From contig NZ_JYNQ01000001.1 in NCBI RefSeq assembly GCF_000934685.1, positions 1,538,501 through 1,602,500 on the forward strand: a stretch of DNA of 64,000 nt, in the 5' to 3' direction. The position numbers were made by a program, and so were the translations under genes. A model generated the notes under the pieces. The model ran no database searches and was not told where the DNA came from. It was given only the letters and a program-made list of their open reading frames with translations. Below are positions 48,276 to 56,381 of this stretch, piece after piece (within the stretch, counting starts at the first letter, position 1; every line of letters begins with the position of its first letter). The stretch comes from Lacinutrix sp. Hel_I_90. GTDB lineage: Bacteria > Bacteroidota > Bacteroidia > Flavobacteriales > Flavobacteriaceae.

Positions 48276-48341
48276 AAATTGCCTTTAGATTTTACTGCTT
48301 ATCTTAGCAAATTAAAATAACTAAAGGCAATTTCTTTTTTT
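48276..48341 (+). terminator. Terminator-like hairpin ending at the ketosynthase start codon
   Basis: Perfect 13-bp inverted repeat (AAATTGCCTTTAG at 48276-48288, complement at 48321-48333), then C and seven T, the last T immediately before the ATG at 48342. The 32-nt loop holds TATCTTAG, close to TAnnTTTG with a TTG 18 bp upstream. It would stop gcvP transcripts and may contain the promoter of the next gene. Confidence 0.65.
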
Positions 48342-49400
48342 ATGAATATTAAAATTACAGGAACAGGGAGCTACATTCCTCAAGGTGTTGAAAAGAATGA
48401 AGACTTTTATAGTCATGAGTTTTTAAATGCCGATGGCTCAATAATAAACCATCCCAATGAAGTCATTATTGATAAATTCCAAGCCATAACAGGCATTCAA
48501 GAAAGACGGTATATAAAATCTGAGCTATTAAACTCTGACATCGCCTTTTACGCGGCAGAAAAAGCCATTGTTGACGCTAAGATTGACAAAGAAACACTAG
48601 ACTACATTATTGTTGCCCATAATTATGGAGATGTAAAACACAACTCTGATCAAAGTGACACCGTACCAAGCATAGCCTCTAGAGTAAAACACTTATTACA
48701 AATTAAAAATCCAAAATGTGTTGGATACGACTTGCTTTTTGGTTGTCCTGGTTGGATAGAAGGCGTTATTCAAGCCAATGCTTTTATTAAAGCAGGTATC
48801 GCAAAACGCTGTTTGGTTATTGGTAGTGAAACACTATCGCGTGTCATAGACAAACACGATAGAGATTCTATGATCTATAGTGATGGCGCTGGAGCAGCTG
48901 TTATTGAACAAACTACGGACGACGGCGGAATTATCGCTCACGAGTCTGCTACATTTGCATTAGACGAAGCCCATTTTATTTATTTTGGTGAAACGAATCA
49001 TCCAGAAGTTATAAGTCAGCGCAAATACATAAAAATGTACGGTAGGAAAATTTATGAATTTGCACTTAACAATGTTCCATTAGCTTTAAAAGCGTGTTTA
49101 GAAAAAAGTGTCTATACTATAAAAGATGTCAAAAAAATACTGATTCATCAAGCCAATGAAAAAATGGATGAAGCCATTGTAAAACGCTTTTACAAACTTC
49201 ATGATATGCAAATGCCTGAAGGCGTTATGCCAATGACCATTAATAAACTTGGAAACTCAAGTGTAGCAACAGTTCCTACTCTTTATGACATGATTTTAAA
49301 AGGCGAACTTGAAAATCAAGAAATCAATAAAGGCGATATTATTATTTTTGCTAGCGTTGGTGCTGGCATGAATATAAACGCGATAGTTTACAAACATTAA
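48342..49400 (+). CDS. 3-oxoacyl-ACP synthase III-family ketosynthase
   Basis: 352 residues. Thiolase-fold condensing enzyme with catalytic C135 (LLFGCPGW), H269 (LIHQANEK) and N305 (NKLGNSSVAT), the FabH-type triad. The sequence differs from housekeeping FabH in its long N-terminal segment and GCPGW rather than ACAGF context, so it probably starts or ligates a specialised acyl chain. A methyltransferase and a glycosyltransferase follow within 700 bp. Confidence 0.87.
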   Translation: MNIKITGTGSYIPQGVEKNEDFYSHEFLNADGSIINHPNEVIIDKFQAITGIQERRYIKSELLNSDIAFYAAEKAIVDAKIDKETLDYIIVAHNYGDVKHNSDQSDTVPSIASRVKHLLQIKNPKCVGYDLLFGCPGWIEGVIQANAFIKAGIAKRCLVIGSETLSRVIDKHDRDSMIYSDGAGAAVIEQTTDDGGIIAHESATFALDEAHFIYFGETNHPEVISQRKYIKMYGRKIYEFALNNVPLALKACLEKSVYTIKDVKKILIHQANEKMDEAIVKRFYKLHDMQMPEGVMPMTINKLGNSSVATVPTLYDMILKGELENQEINKGDIIIFASVGAGMNINAIVYKH

Positions 49401-49413
49401 AAAATAATAGTTC

Positions 49414-49941
49414 TTGTACGAAGGAAAATTTCCACATAAAAGATACAAACTCACCTTTGAGTTTTTAGAAAAACATATTTCTAAAGAATCATTAATTTTA
49501 GATTTAGGCATCGTAAATCCGTTTACAGAAGTGATGACCAATGCTGGGTTTAAAGTAAGCAATACTTTAGGGGAAGATTTAGACACAAATACTGCTGCTA
49601 TTGAAAATTCTAATGCTGATGTGGTTACTGCATTTGAAATTTTCGAACATTTACTGTCTCCCTTAACCGTTTTAAAGTCCATCAAAGCCGACAAATTAGT
49701 CGCAAGTATCCCCCTGCGTTTATGGTTTTCTCCAGCTTATAGAAGTAAAACCGATACATGGGACCGGCATTTTCATGAATTTGAAGATTGGCAGTTCGAT
49801 TGGTTACTGGAAAAAGCGGGCTGGGAAATCAAAGATTCGAAAAAATGGACAAACCCAACAAAAAAAATTGGAGTACGACCTATTTTAAGATGGTTCACAC
49901 CGCGATATTACATCGTTTACGCTGAAAGAATTAAAAAATAA
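49414..49941 (+). CDS. Class I methyltransferase-like protein, TTG start
   Basis: 175 residues from TTG 49414 (MYEGKFPHKRYKLTFEFLEK). Motif I is reduced (LILDLGIVNPF, no GxGxG), while DVVTAFEIFEHLLSPLTVLKSI and the C-terminal PTKKIGVRPILRWFTPRYYIVYAER fit Bacteroidota methyltransferases. It lies 13 bp after the ketosynthase gene. SAM binding is likely but not certain; the substrate is unknown. Confidence 0.75.
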   Translation: MYEGKFPHKRYKLTFEFLEKHISKESLILDLGIVNPFTEVMTNAGFKVSNTLGEDLDTNTAAIENSNADVVTAFEIFEHLLSPLTVLKSIKADKLVASIPLRLWFSPAYRSKTDTWDRHFHEFEDWQFDWLLEKAGWEIKDSKKWTNPTKKIGVRPILRWFTPRYYIVYAERIKK

Positions 49942-50000
49942 CACTATCCTAGAAACTGAGTGCTATTCAAATTCACCTGCTTTATTCGTATTAAAAAGTT

Positions 50001-50008
50001 TAACTTTG
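50001..50008 (+). promoter_or_regulatory. Possible -7 element of the glycosyltransferase gene
   Basis: TAACTTTG matches TAnnTTTG, 23 bp before the TTG start at 50032. No clear -33 element was seen. Confidence 0.35.
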
Positions 50009-50031
50009 AATCTTTAATTGAATTTTAAACG

Positions 50032-50883
50032 TTGAACATTTACATTGTCATTCCAGCCCATAATGAAGCCCAGTGCATTGCTTTAATGCTTGATTCTTTA
50101 ACGAAACAAACGGTTTTGCCTACCCAGGCTGTAGTAGTAAATGACCATTCATCAGATAATACCCAAACTATAATTAATGGGTTTACAGCAGAAAACCATT
50201 GGCTCAAAGCAATAGAAATTAAATCTTCATCCTCGCATATTCCAGGAAGCAAAGTTATTAATGCCTTTTATAAAGGCTTAGACACTTTAGACGATCAGTA
50301 TGACATTATTTGTAAGTTTGATGCCGATATTATACTGCCAGAGAATTATATAGAACAATTGATTTCAATTTTTAAAGCTGATGACAGCATCGGCATTGCT
50401 GGTGGATTGGCCTTTATTAAAAAAAACGACACTTGGGTTTATGAAACCGTCGCTTCTAAAAACCATGTCCGTGGTCCATTTAAAGCCTATAGAAAAGCTT
50501 GTTTTAAAGCTATTGGTGGCTTAAAACACAGCATTGGTTGGGATACCATCGATGTTCTATTAGCGCAATATCAGGGTTGGAAAATAAAAACAGACGCTTC
50601 TTTAAAAGTAAAGCATTTAAAACCAACAGGGCAATCTTACAATAAGAGTAGTCGGTTTTTACAAGGTGAAGCGTTTTATAAAATGCGTTATGGCTTAGCC
50701 ATTACTTTAATTTCAGCACTAAAAAAAGGGCTTAAAAACGGTAGTTTCACACTATTTTTGAATGACCTAAAAGGTTTTATTAACGCAAAACGCAGTCATA
50801 TAGATTTTATAGTTTCTGAAGAAGAAGGAGAATTTATCAGAAAATTCCGTTGGAAAACTATCTTTTCGAAATTGGGCTTATAG
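50032..50883 (+). CDS. Family 2 glycosyltransferase, TTG start
   Basis: 283 residues. GT-A fold: YIVIPAHNEAQCI at the N-terminus, the nucleotide-binding VVVNDHSSDNT, the DxD motif in CKFDADIILPENYI, and the acceptor loop GLKHSIGWDTIDVLLAQ. No membrane segment. The start is TTG (MNIYIVIPAHNE); no upstream ATG is in frame. It follows the methyltransferase gene by 90 bp. It transfers a sugar to an unidentified lipid, protein or polysaccharide. Confidence 0.88.
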   Translation: MNIYIVIPAHNEAQCIALMLDSLTKQTVLPTQAVVVNDHSSDNTQTIINGFTAENHWLKAIEIKSSSSHIPGSKVINAFYKGLDTLDDQYDIICKFDADIILPENYIEQLISIFKADDSIGIAGGLAFIKKNDTWVYETVASKNHVRGPFKAYRKACFKAIGGLKHSIGWDTIDVLLAQYQGWKIKTDASLKVKHLKPTGQSYNKSSRFLQGEAFYKMRYGLAITLISALKKGLKNGSFTLFLNDLKGFINAKRSHIDFIVSEEEGEFIRKFRWKTIFSKLGL

Positions 50884-50890
50884 TGACGCG

Positions 50891-50910
50891 ATTTCCGAGG
50901 CCGCGGAAAT
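50891..50910. terminator. Short hairpin between convergent genes
   Basis: ATTTCCG / CGGAAAT, a 7-bp stem with a 6-nt GC-rich loop, lies in the 36-bp gap between the glycosyltransferase and the nuclease genes. There is no T run, so the termination role is uncertain. Confidence 0.35.
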
Positions 50911-50919
50911 GAAAAATAG

Positions 50920-51729
50920 TTAATTAAAACGCCAATCCCTATAAGCACGCGATGCCTCTAATCTGTTTTCAATACTATCTTCCAATTCTGGAAAGAAATC
51001 AATGCCTGTTAATGCCTCTACCTCATCCACCGAGACTACAAATTCATATAAAGGCTTGTTTGACTCTTCATGAGCCATTAAAAAAGCAAGCAGCTTTGGT
51101 TGTCCAGAATTAGTATCAATCACGACTTTATAAAATTGATTAGGCACAGCAACTTTCTCATCGCCTATGGTTTTCATATTCCCTTTTAAAACACCTCCAG
51201 AAACCACATACACGCCATCGTATATACTCGCCCAATACCGCACTTGTTGTTCTAGCCTATTCCAAACACCAGCATTAAAATCATGAGTTTGCGGACTAAT
51301 GTTACTTGTTAAAAAGGTTTCGTCAAAAGTAAATTGACTGTATGCTCTATCTGCTGCAGGACATAAATGGCCGCGATCATAACCCGATTTTTTATAATTT
51401 CGCCAATGGGCTGCTTTGGTTTTTACAGCTTTATCCTCTTCAAAATAAGGGCGTTTAAAATTAGTGGTAGATAAATGTGCCTGCTTTAGTTCATAAGCCA
51501 CCCATTCTGCCTGTTCATGTGGCTCACTATAACTTAAACTATACCCTTCATGATGTACAATTTGCCCTGTAGTACTTGTTGGTAAAAAATAGGTGTTGGT
51601 ATCTGTTTTAGACGAAGCGCCTTCTGTTATAACTTGTTCTTCTTCTTGTTTTTCAGAGTAGAGATTATACGAATAAACAGCGATTAAAAGTAATGCTGCT
51701 AGTATGGAATACATTGTTTTTTTAGACAT
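50920..51729 (-). CDS. Secreted or anchored DNA/RNA non-specific endonuclease (NUC1 family)
   Basis: 269 residues. N-terminal hydrophobic segment (about 6-20) serves as signal or anchor. The beta-beta-alpha-metal active site YDRGHLCPAADR, the downstream N-I-S-P-Q (SNISPQTHDFNAGVWN) and VYVVSGGVL identify a Serratia-type nuclease. It is the last gene of the sigma/anti-sigma operon and its ATG overlaps the preceding stop (TAATG). It would act in the envelope or outside, in nutrient scavenging or attack on foreign DNA. Confidence 0.9.
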   Translation of the reverse strand: MSKKTMYSILAALLLIAVYSYNLYSEKQEEEQVITEGASSKTDTNTYFLPTSTTGQIVHHEGYSLSYSEPHEQAEWVAYELKQAHLSTTNFKRPYFEEDKAVKTKAAHWRNYKKSGYDRGHLCPAADRAYSQFTFDETFLTSNISPQTHDFNAGVWNRLEQQVRYWASIYDGVYVVSGGVLKGNMKTIGDEKVAVPNQFYKVVIDTNSGQPKLLAFLMAHEESNKPLYEFVVSVDEVEALTGIDFFPELEDSIENRLEASRAYRDWRFN

Positions 51730-52553
51730 TACTGCATTGCTTCTAGTATCGCTTTTGCTTTAACATGCTTATAATACTCAGGGTTAGCAGCTATAATTTC
51801 TAAGTTTTTTATAGCATTCGCTTTATCATTGCGTTTGAAATATACCAATGCTTTATACCAATACCCCTTTGAGTGATCTAAGGTTTTAGAATCTATTATT
51901 TTTTGAAAACTCTCTAAAGCGGACGTGTAATTCTCAAGCTCTAATTGTGCAATACCTAAATATAAAAGCGCATTAACATTAAAGTCTTTTTCATTCTTAA
52001 TATAAGTGCTAAAACTTTTTTCAGCTAATTTATAATCCTTGTTTGTAAACGCATTTTCACCGGTAGATAATAGCATGGCATTCGTTTCACCTCGTGATAC
52101 TAGTGATGGTAATTCGTCCCAATTACTATTTTCAACATATATCGCTTCGCTGGTAAGCGCATTGTCTTTTAAAAAGATTCCAAAAAACACAACTAAAGCC
52201 GCTGCAATAGCTAATGCAAAATATAACTTAGGTCTGATACTCGTTATGCTTTTAGATTTTTCATTCTTAAAATAGAGGTCGCCAGCATTTTTTATAGCTT
52301 TCTTTTTGTCTTGAAATTCTTTAGAAATCAATAAAGATTCTAAGGCATTCGCCTCATCATTACGCTTATCATCTGCAATAAAATCCCATGTAGCATCACC
52401 ATATTGCAAACGCATTTTTTTATTGATTGCTACCGTTTCTGCAAGATCGGGATTCTCCTTTATTTGCTTCTCGAATGCCTTCAACTGTTCAGCACGCAGG
52501 TCGCCATTAAAGTAATCCTCAATGCGTTGGAGTATGTCGTCAGAAAAATTCAT
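51729..52553 (-). CDS. Anti-sigma-like membrane protein with TPR domain
   Basis: 274 residues. N-terminal helices (about 1-70, DILQRIEDYFNGDLRAEQLKAFE) resemble the cytoplasmic anti-sigma region of Bacteroidota regulators; one membrane helix lies at about 108-127 (LYFALAIAAALVVFFGIFL); residues about 150-270 hold TPR units (AEKSFSTYIKNEKDFNVNALLYLGIA). It overlaps the sigma gene by 4 bp (ATGA). The topology suggests a membrane anti-sigma factor sensing a periplasmic partner. Confidence 0.75.
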   Translation of the reverse strand: MNFSDDILQRIEDYFNGDLRAEQLKAFEKQIKENPDLAETVAINKKMRLQYGDATWDFIADDKRNDEANALESLLISKEFQDKKKAIKNAGDLYFKNEKSKSITSIRPKLYFALAIAAALVVFFGIFLKDNALTSEAIYVENSNWDELPSLVSRGETNAMLLSTGENAFTNKDYKLAEKSFSTYIKNEKDFNVNALLYLGIAQLELENYTSALESFQKIIDSKTLDHSKGYWYKALVYFKRNDKANAIKNLEIIAANPEYYKHVKAKAILEAMQ

Positions 52554-53113
52554 ATTTCTTTTAATTCGTTAAATCTCACATCCTGCTTAATCATTTCAGT
52601 TAACTTGGCTTTGCATTTAAAAACACGTTGTCTTACCACGTTTTCATCATTGTAATCTAGTTCTATTGCAATATCCTTATAAGCGATTTTATTAAAAAAC
52701 CGTTTTAATATTTGCTTACAATTTTCAGAAATTAATTCTAATTTTTCCTGAAAGAAATCCCACCGTTCTTGTTCTAATGCAGACAAAGCGATATCGCGTG
52801 CTTCATTCTTTAGTTCCACAACACCATCAATTGTTACCTCGTGTTTTGATTTATTTAATTCTCTGCGCCATAAATTCTTACAAACTGCAAATAAATAGGC
52901 TTCAAAACTAGAGGTAATTTCAAAGGGTGCTTTTTCATACCGCAGTGTTAATTGTAGTAATGCTTTTTGAAAAACATCTTCCGCATCTGCTTGCTCACCT
53001 TTATTTTGAATCACAAAACGTTTTACATTGGGGAAACTAGTTTCATAGATATCTAAAATCTTTTTATTGTCTCCATGTAATAAGGCTTTAAGATAGGTAG
53101 ATTGGTTTTTCAT
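52550..53113 (-). CDS. RNA polymerase sigma factor, ECF type
   Basis: 187 residues from ATG 53113 (MKNQSTYLKALLHGDNKKIL); an upstream ATG at 53185 adds 24 unconserved residues across the promoter region. Region 2 (about 20-85, ADAEDVFQKALLQL and SFEAYLFAVCKNLWRRELNK) and region 4 (about 125-180, AYKDIAIELDYNDENVVRQRVFKCKAKL) are present. It is the first gene of the operon with the TPR anti-sigma and NUC1 genes, divergent from the lipoprotein-CHAT genes, which are plausible targets. Confidence 0.88.
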   Translation of the reverse strand: MKNQSTYLKALLHGDNKKILDIYETSFPNVKRFVIQNKGEQADAEDVFQKALLQLTLRYEKAPFEITSSFEAYLFAVCKNLWRRELNKSKHEVTIDGVVELKNEARDIALSALEQERWDFFQEKLELISENCKQILKRFFNKIAYKDIAIELDYNDENVVRQRVFKCKAKLTEMIKQDVRFNELKEI

Positions 53114-53145
53114 CGAATAGTTAGGTAGTATGCAAAATATAATTT

Positions 53146-53153
53146 TATATTTG
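53146..53153 (+). promoter_or_regulatory. Possible -7 element of the lipoprotein-CHAT genes
   Basis: TATATTTG matches TAnnTTTG, 60 bp before the lipoprotein ATG at 53213, in the 99-bp divergent gap with the sigma factor. The -33 position has no TTG, so a non-housekeeping sigma factor is possible. Confidence 0.4.
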
Positions 53154-53212
53154 GATGGGTAACAAATATAATTATTTAGGAACAAATAGGTATTAACATA
53201 TAAAAATTAATA

Positions 53213-53683
53213 ATGAAAACAACCACTAAATTCCTATTAGCATTAGCATTATTTTTTTCTTTATTTAATGGCTGCTCTGAAGAAGAATTATTTTTTGAAG
53301 AAGAAAAAACACAAGAAGAAAAAATCATAGAATCAACTACAAAGCGCTTACCAGCCGCTTCCAATTTTAGCACCTCCTCTGCTAGAATAATTCCTACCGA
53401 AATATGCAACTGTTTCAGCCTAATAGTCAAATATAAAGAAGGCACATCTGAAGCGCAAAAAGTATTGTATAGGAATAATTGGGCTGATTGTGTAGGGCTT
53501 ATAAATTACACCCCTCTTGATAACCAAAGGGAAGTTTGGATACTGGATTATACAATTTACAATAATAGTTCTGCACTTTGTCCAATACCTGTAGAATCTG
53601 GCGGTGGCAAAGACCTCACATTGACTGATGATCCTATTATTGACGGTATTGAGCAAGATACTGAAACAACTATTAACCCCTGA
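53213..53683 (+). CDS. Small lipoprotein of unknown function
   Basis: 156 residues, lipobox cysteine C21 (LFNGC), acidic linker, then a compact domain (about 62-115, YKEGTSEAQKVLYRNNWADC ... TPLDNQREVWILD) which reminds me of the propeptide/inhibitor domain preceding Bacteroidota S8 peptidases. Three or four further cysteines (ICNC, DC, LC) could form disulfides. Its TGA stop overlaps the CHAT start as CTGA. Possibly it regulates the neighbouring protease; that is inference. Confidence 0.6.
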   Translation: MKTTTKFLLALALFFSLFNGCSEEELFFEEEKTQEEKIIESTTKRLPAASNFSTSSARIIPTEICNCFSLIVKYKEGTSEAQKVLYRNNWADCVGLINYTPLDNQREVWILDYTIYNNSSALCPIPVESGGGKDLTLTDDPIIDGIEQDTETTINP

Positions 53684-56340
53684 AAAATATTTTAACTTAT
53701 TTATTTGTTCTTTTATTAAGCAAATCTTTTGCTCAAGAATTAAATAAAATGACTACGACTTCTCACGATAGTCTATTAATTTCATTAAAAAATAATAATA
53801 ATTTGGCTGACTATGCCAAGTTAGCGCATGATCTTTCATTTGAATATTATAAAAAAAATGATTATCCAAAAGCAATTAAATATGCCTTAGAAGAAGTTAG
53901 ATATAAGAAATACCGCAGTATTGAAAGACAAAAAAATAGCCTGTTTAACTTAGGGCTGTTTTTCTTTAAAAATGAAAACTATTCTAAATCCATAGCGGCC
54001 TATAATAAAGTTATTGATAGTTTTGAAGTTGACGAAAAAACCTATCGTGCCTATTGTGAAAATGCTAAAAATTTTCAAAAATTAGGGGATTATTATCAAG
54101 CTAAAAATTATTTTAAAAAAGGATTGAGCTACCCTGATAAAATAAGCACAAAACACCTTCCTCTAATATATTTAAATAATATCATTCTTAACCGCATAAT
54201 TGAAAGTGACGAAACTCTAAAGGAGAATGTGACGCTTTTAAAAAAAATGGATTCGCTTAATAATATAACTCCATTAAATGCATCTAACTTTTATTCCTTA
54301 AATAATGAATATGGCATTCATTACAATTCTAATAATGCTTATAATGATTACAAGAAAAGCAAATATTATCATCTAAAAGCCTTAGATGCTTCTGTTAAGA
54401 GAAAGGATTCAGCCAGGATCTCTATTTCTTCAAATAATATTGCTAAGTTATTAAATTTAGAAAAAAACGATAGTGCGCTCTATTATATAGATAAAGGTCT
54501 AAAATTTGTTAAAAAAGATGACCCCGATGTAGCAAAACTATATTTAAACCAGGCAGATTTCTTTTTTTATAAAAATAAATTAAACGCTGCTTTTAAGAGT
54601 TTAAATACGGCCTTACAGTTAACACTCCCCGTTAAAATTGACACTTCACACAGTGCTATCCCTGACTTTAGGGTTTTAAAACAATCTAATAATAAGATAC
54701 TTACTGTCCTAATTTTAAAAGAAAAATCAAGATATATACTTGAGAATAGTATTTATTCTAGAAACAAACAACTTCTTAAGATTGCATACAAAAATATAGT
54801 TCTTACAGACAGGCTCTTAGATCTAATACGCTTAGAAAGTTCAGAAAAAGAGTCTAAATTGCTTTGGCAAAAAGAAGCGTCTCAAGTCTATGCACTTGCA
54901 GTAGATGCTTGTTACAAATTAGACAAACCAAATGAGGCTTTTTATTTTATAGAGAAAAACAAGGCACTGCTGCTACTAGAAAACATAGCTGAAAATAACA
55001 TAAACAAAAGTTCGTTGGTTCCTGCAACTGTGTTACAACAAGATTTAGATTTTAAGAAAAGAATATATGCTTTAGAAAATAAAATAAGTAATAGTAACAA
55101 CACTGCTTTGCATGACAGATACTACAGCTTAAAAATTAAGTACAGAGATTTTAGAGAATCTTTGGAAAAAAAGTACCCGAGCCATTATAAATTGAGCAAA
55201 CCTTTAAACCTTTTAGGTCTGCAGAATGTAAAAAACAATTTAAAAGAAGCGACCGTCATTCTAGAATACATTTTAGATAAACACAGCAGTTATGTTTTGG
55301 CTATTTCTAAAAACGAAACAGTATTAAAAAAGCTAAACAACCATGACATTTTAAGTGAATTAGTTAATGAATACCTAACATTAATATCTAAGCCGCTTAA
55401 TAATACATTGGATCTTGAGAAACAAGAGACCACTGCGAAGCAGCTTTACGATAAATTATTTCCGTTTAAAAGCGATTCCATTTTCAAGGGTAAAACTAAA
55501 TTAGTAATCATTCCAGACTACACGCTTCAGAATTTACCATTTGAAAGTTTAAAAAACAATAAAAAATACCTCATTGAAGATTATGAAATATCTTATGCTT
55601 ATTCATTATCTTTTTTAAATTATAATAAAACTATAAAGAGAGATGCTGAACATACATTTATTGGCTTTGCACCAGAATCTTTTAATTATGATAAACTACA
55701 AACCCTGCCACGCAGTAAGATTGAAACGACTACTATTGGTAATCAATTGGATGGTTTGGTGCTATTAGATGACTCGGCTAGCAAAGAGAACTTCTTTTCT
55801 AAAGCTAAGGATTACAAAATTATACACCTCTCTACGCACGCCAATGCTAACGACTCTATTGCGCCCTGGATTGCTTTCAAGAACAGCAAGTTATATTTAA
55901 ACGAACTCTATACCACAAAAACAAAAGCTGAGTTAGTGGTATTAAATGCCTGCAACAGCTCCTTAGGCGAAATTAATAACGGCGAAGGCGTCTTTAGCTT
56001 AGCCCGCGGTTTCTTTTATTCTGGAGCGAATAGTGTGATCTCTTCACTATGGAACGTTAATGACAAATCTAATGCAGAGATTACCACCAGCTTTTATCGC
56101 TACTTAAAACAAGGCAAAACTAAAAGCGCTTCTATACGAGAAGCAAAATTAGATTATTTAAGGACACACACACTAAGTGAAGCGTCACCCTATTATTGGT
56201 CCTCTTTAATTTTAATTGGTGATGATTCTTCTATTATTTTATATAATAACTCACTGTATTTTATAGCCTTGGCTATTCTCTTCGTAATAATTATATTTTT
56301 TATTTTAAAAAAATTAAAAATCGTGGGTAACAAATCTTAG
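53680..56340 (+). CDS. TPR-CHAT caspase-like protease with signal peptide and C-terminal membrane anchor
   Basis: 886 residues from a CTG at 53680, which alone gives a signal peptide ((M)KNILTYLFVLLLSKSFAQ); ATG at 53749 would start after the cleavage site. Residues about 30-330 are TPR-like helices, about 330-520 further helices, about 580-850 the CHAT domain with histidine in IIHLSTHAN and cysteine in VVLNACNSSLGE (the caspase-like dyad), and one membrane helix near the end (FIALAILFVIIIFFIL) followed by KKLK. The protein would be periplasmic and anchored in the inner membrane. It overlaps the lipoprotein stop by 4 bp (CTGA), implying coupled translation. Substrates are unknown. Confidence 0.8.
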   Translation: MKNILTYLFVLLLSKSFAQELNKMTTTSHDSLLISLKNNNNLADYAKLAHDLSFEYYKKNDYPKAIKYALEEVRYKKYRSIERQKNSLFNLGLFFFKNENYSKSIAAYNKVIDSFEVDEKTYRAYCENAKNFQKLGDYYQAKNYFKKGLSYPDKISTKHLPLIYLNNIILNRIIESDETLKENVTLLKKMDSLNNITPLNASNFYSLNNEYGIHYNSNNAYNDYKKSKYYHLKALDASVKRKDSARISISSNNIAKLLNLEKNDSALYYIDKGLKFVKKDDPDVAKLYLNQADFFFYKNKLNAAFKSLNTALQLTLPVKIDTSHSAIPDFRVLKQSNNKILTVLILKEKSRYILENSIYSRNKQLLKIAYKNIVLTDRLLDLIRLESSEKESKLLWQKEASQVYALAVDACYKLDKPNEAFYFIEKNKALLLLENIAENNINKSSLVPATVLQQDLDFKKRIYALENKISNSNNTALHDRYYSLKIKYRDFRESLEKKYPSHYKLSKPLNLLGLQNVKNNLKEATVILEYILDKHSSYVLAISKNETVLKKLNNHDILSELVNEYLTLISKPLNNTLDLEKQETTAKQLYDKLFPFKSDSIFKGKTKLVIIPDYTLQNLPFESLKNNKKYLIEDYEISYAYSLSFLNYNKTIKRDAEHTFIGFAPESFNYDKLQTLPRSKIETTTIGNQLDGLVLLDDSASKENFFSKAKDYKIIHLSTHANANDSIAPWIAFKNSKLYLNELYTTKTKAELVVLNACNSSLGEINNGEGVFSLARGFFYSGANSVISSLWNVNDKSNAEITTSFYRYLKQGKTKSASIREAKLDYLRTHTLSEASPYYWSSLILIGDDSSIILYNNSLYFIALAILFVIIIFFILKKLKIVGNKS

Positions 56341-56381
56341 ACTTCAGGAACAATTAAGAAACTAACAAATTCTTAATCATT

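Noticed and set aside
53680-56340. CHAT gene as part of a CRISPR/gasdermin-type defence system
   Set aside because: No effector, gasdermin-like or nucleic-acid sensing partner is adjacent, and the protein appears to be exported.
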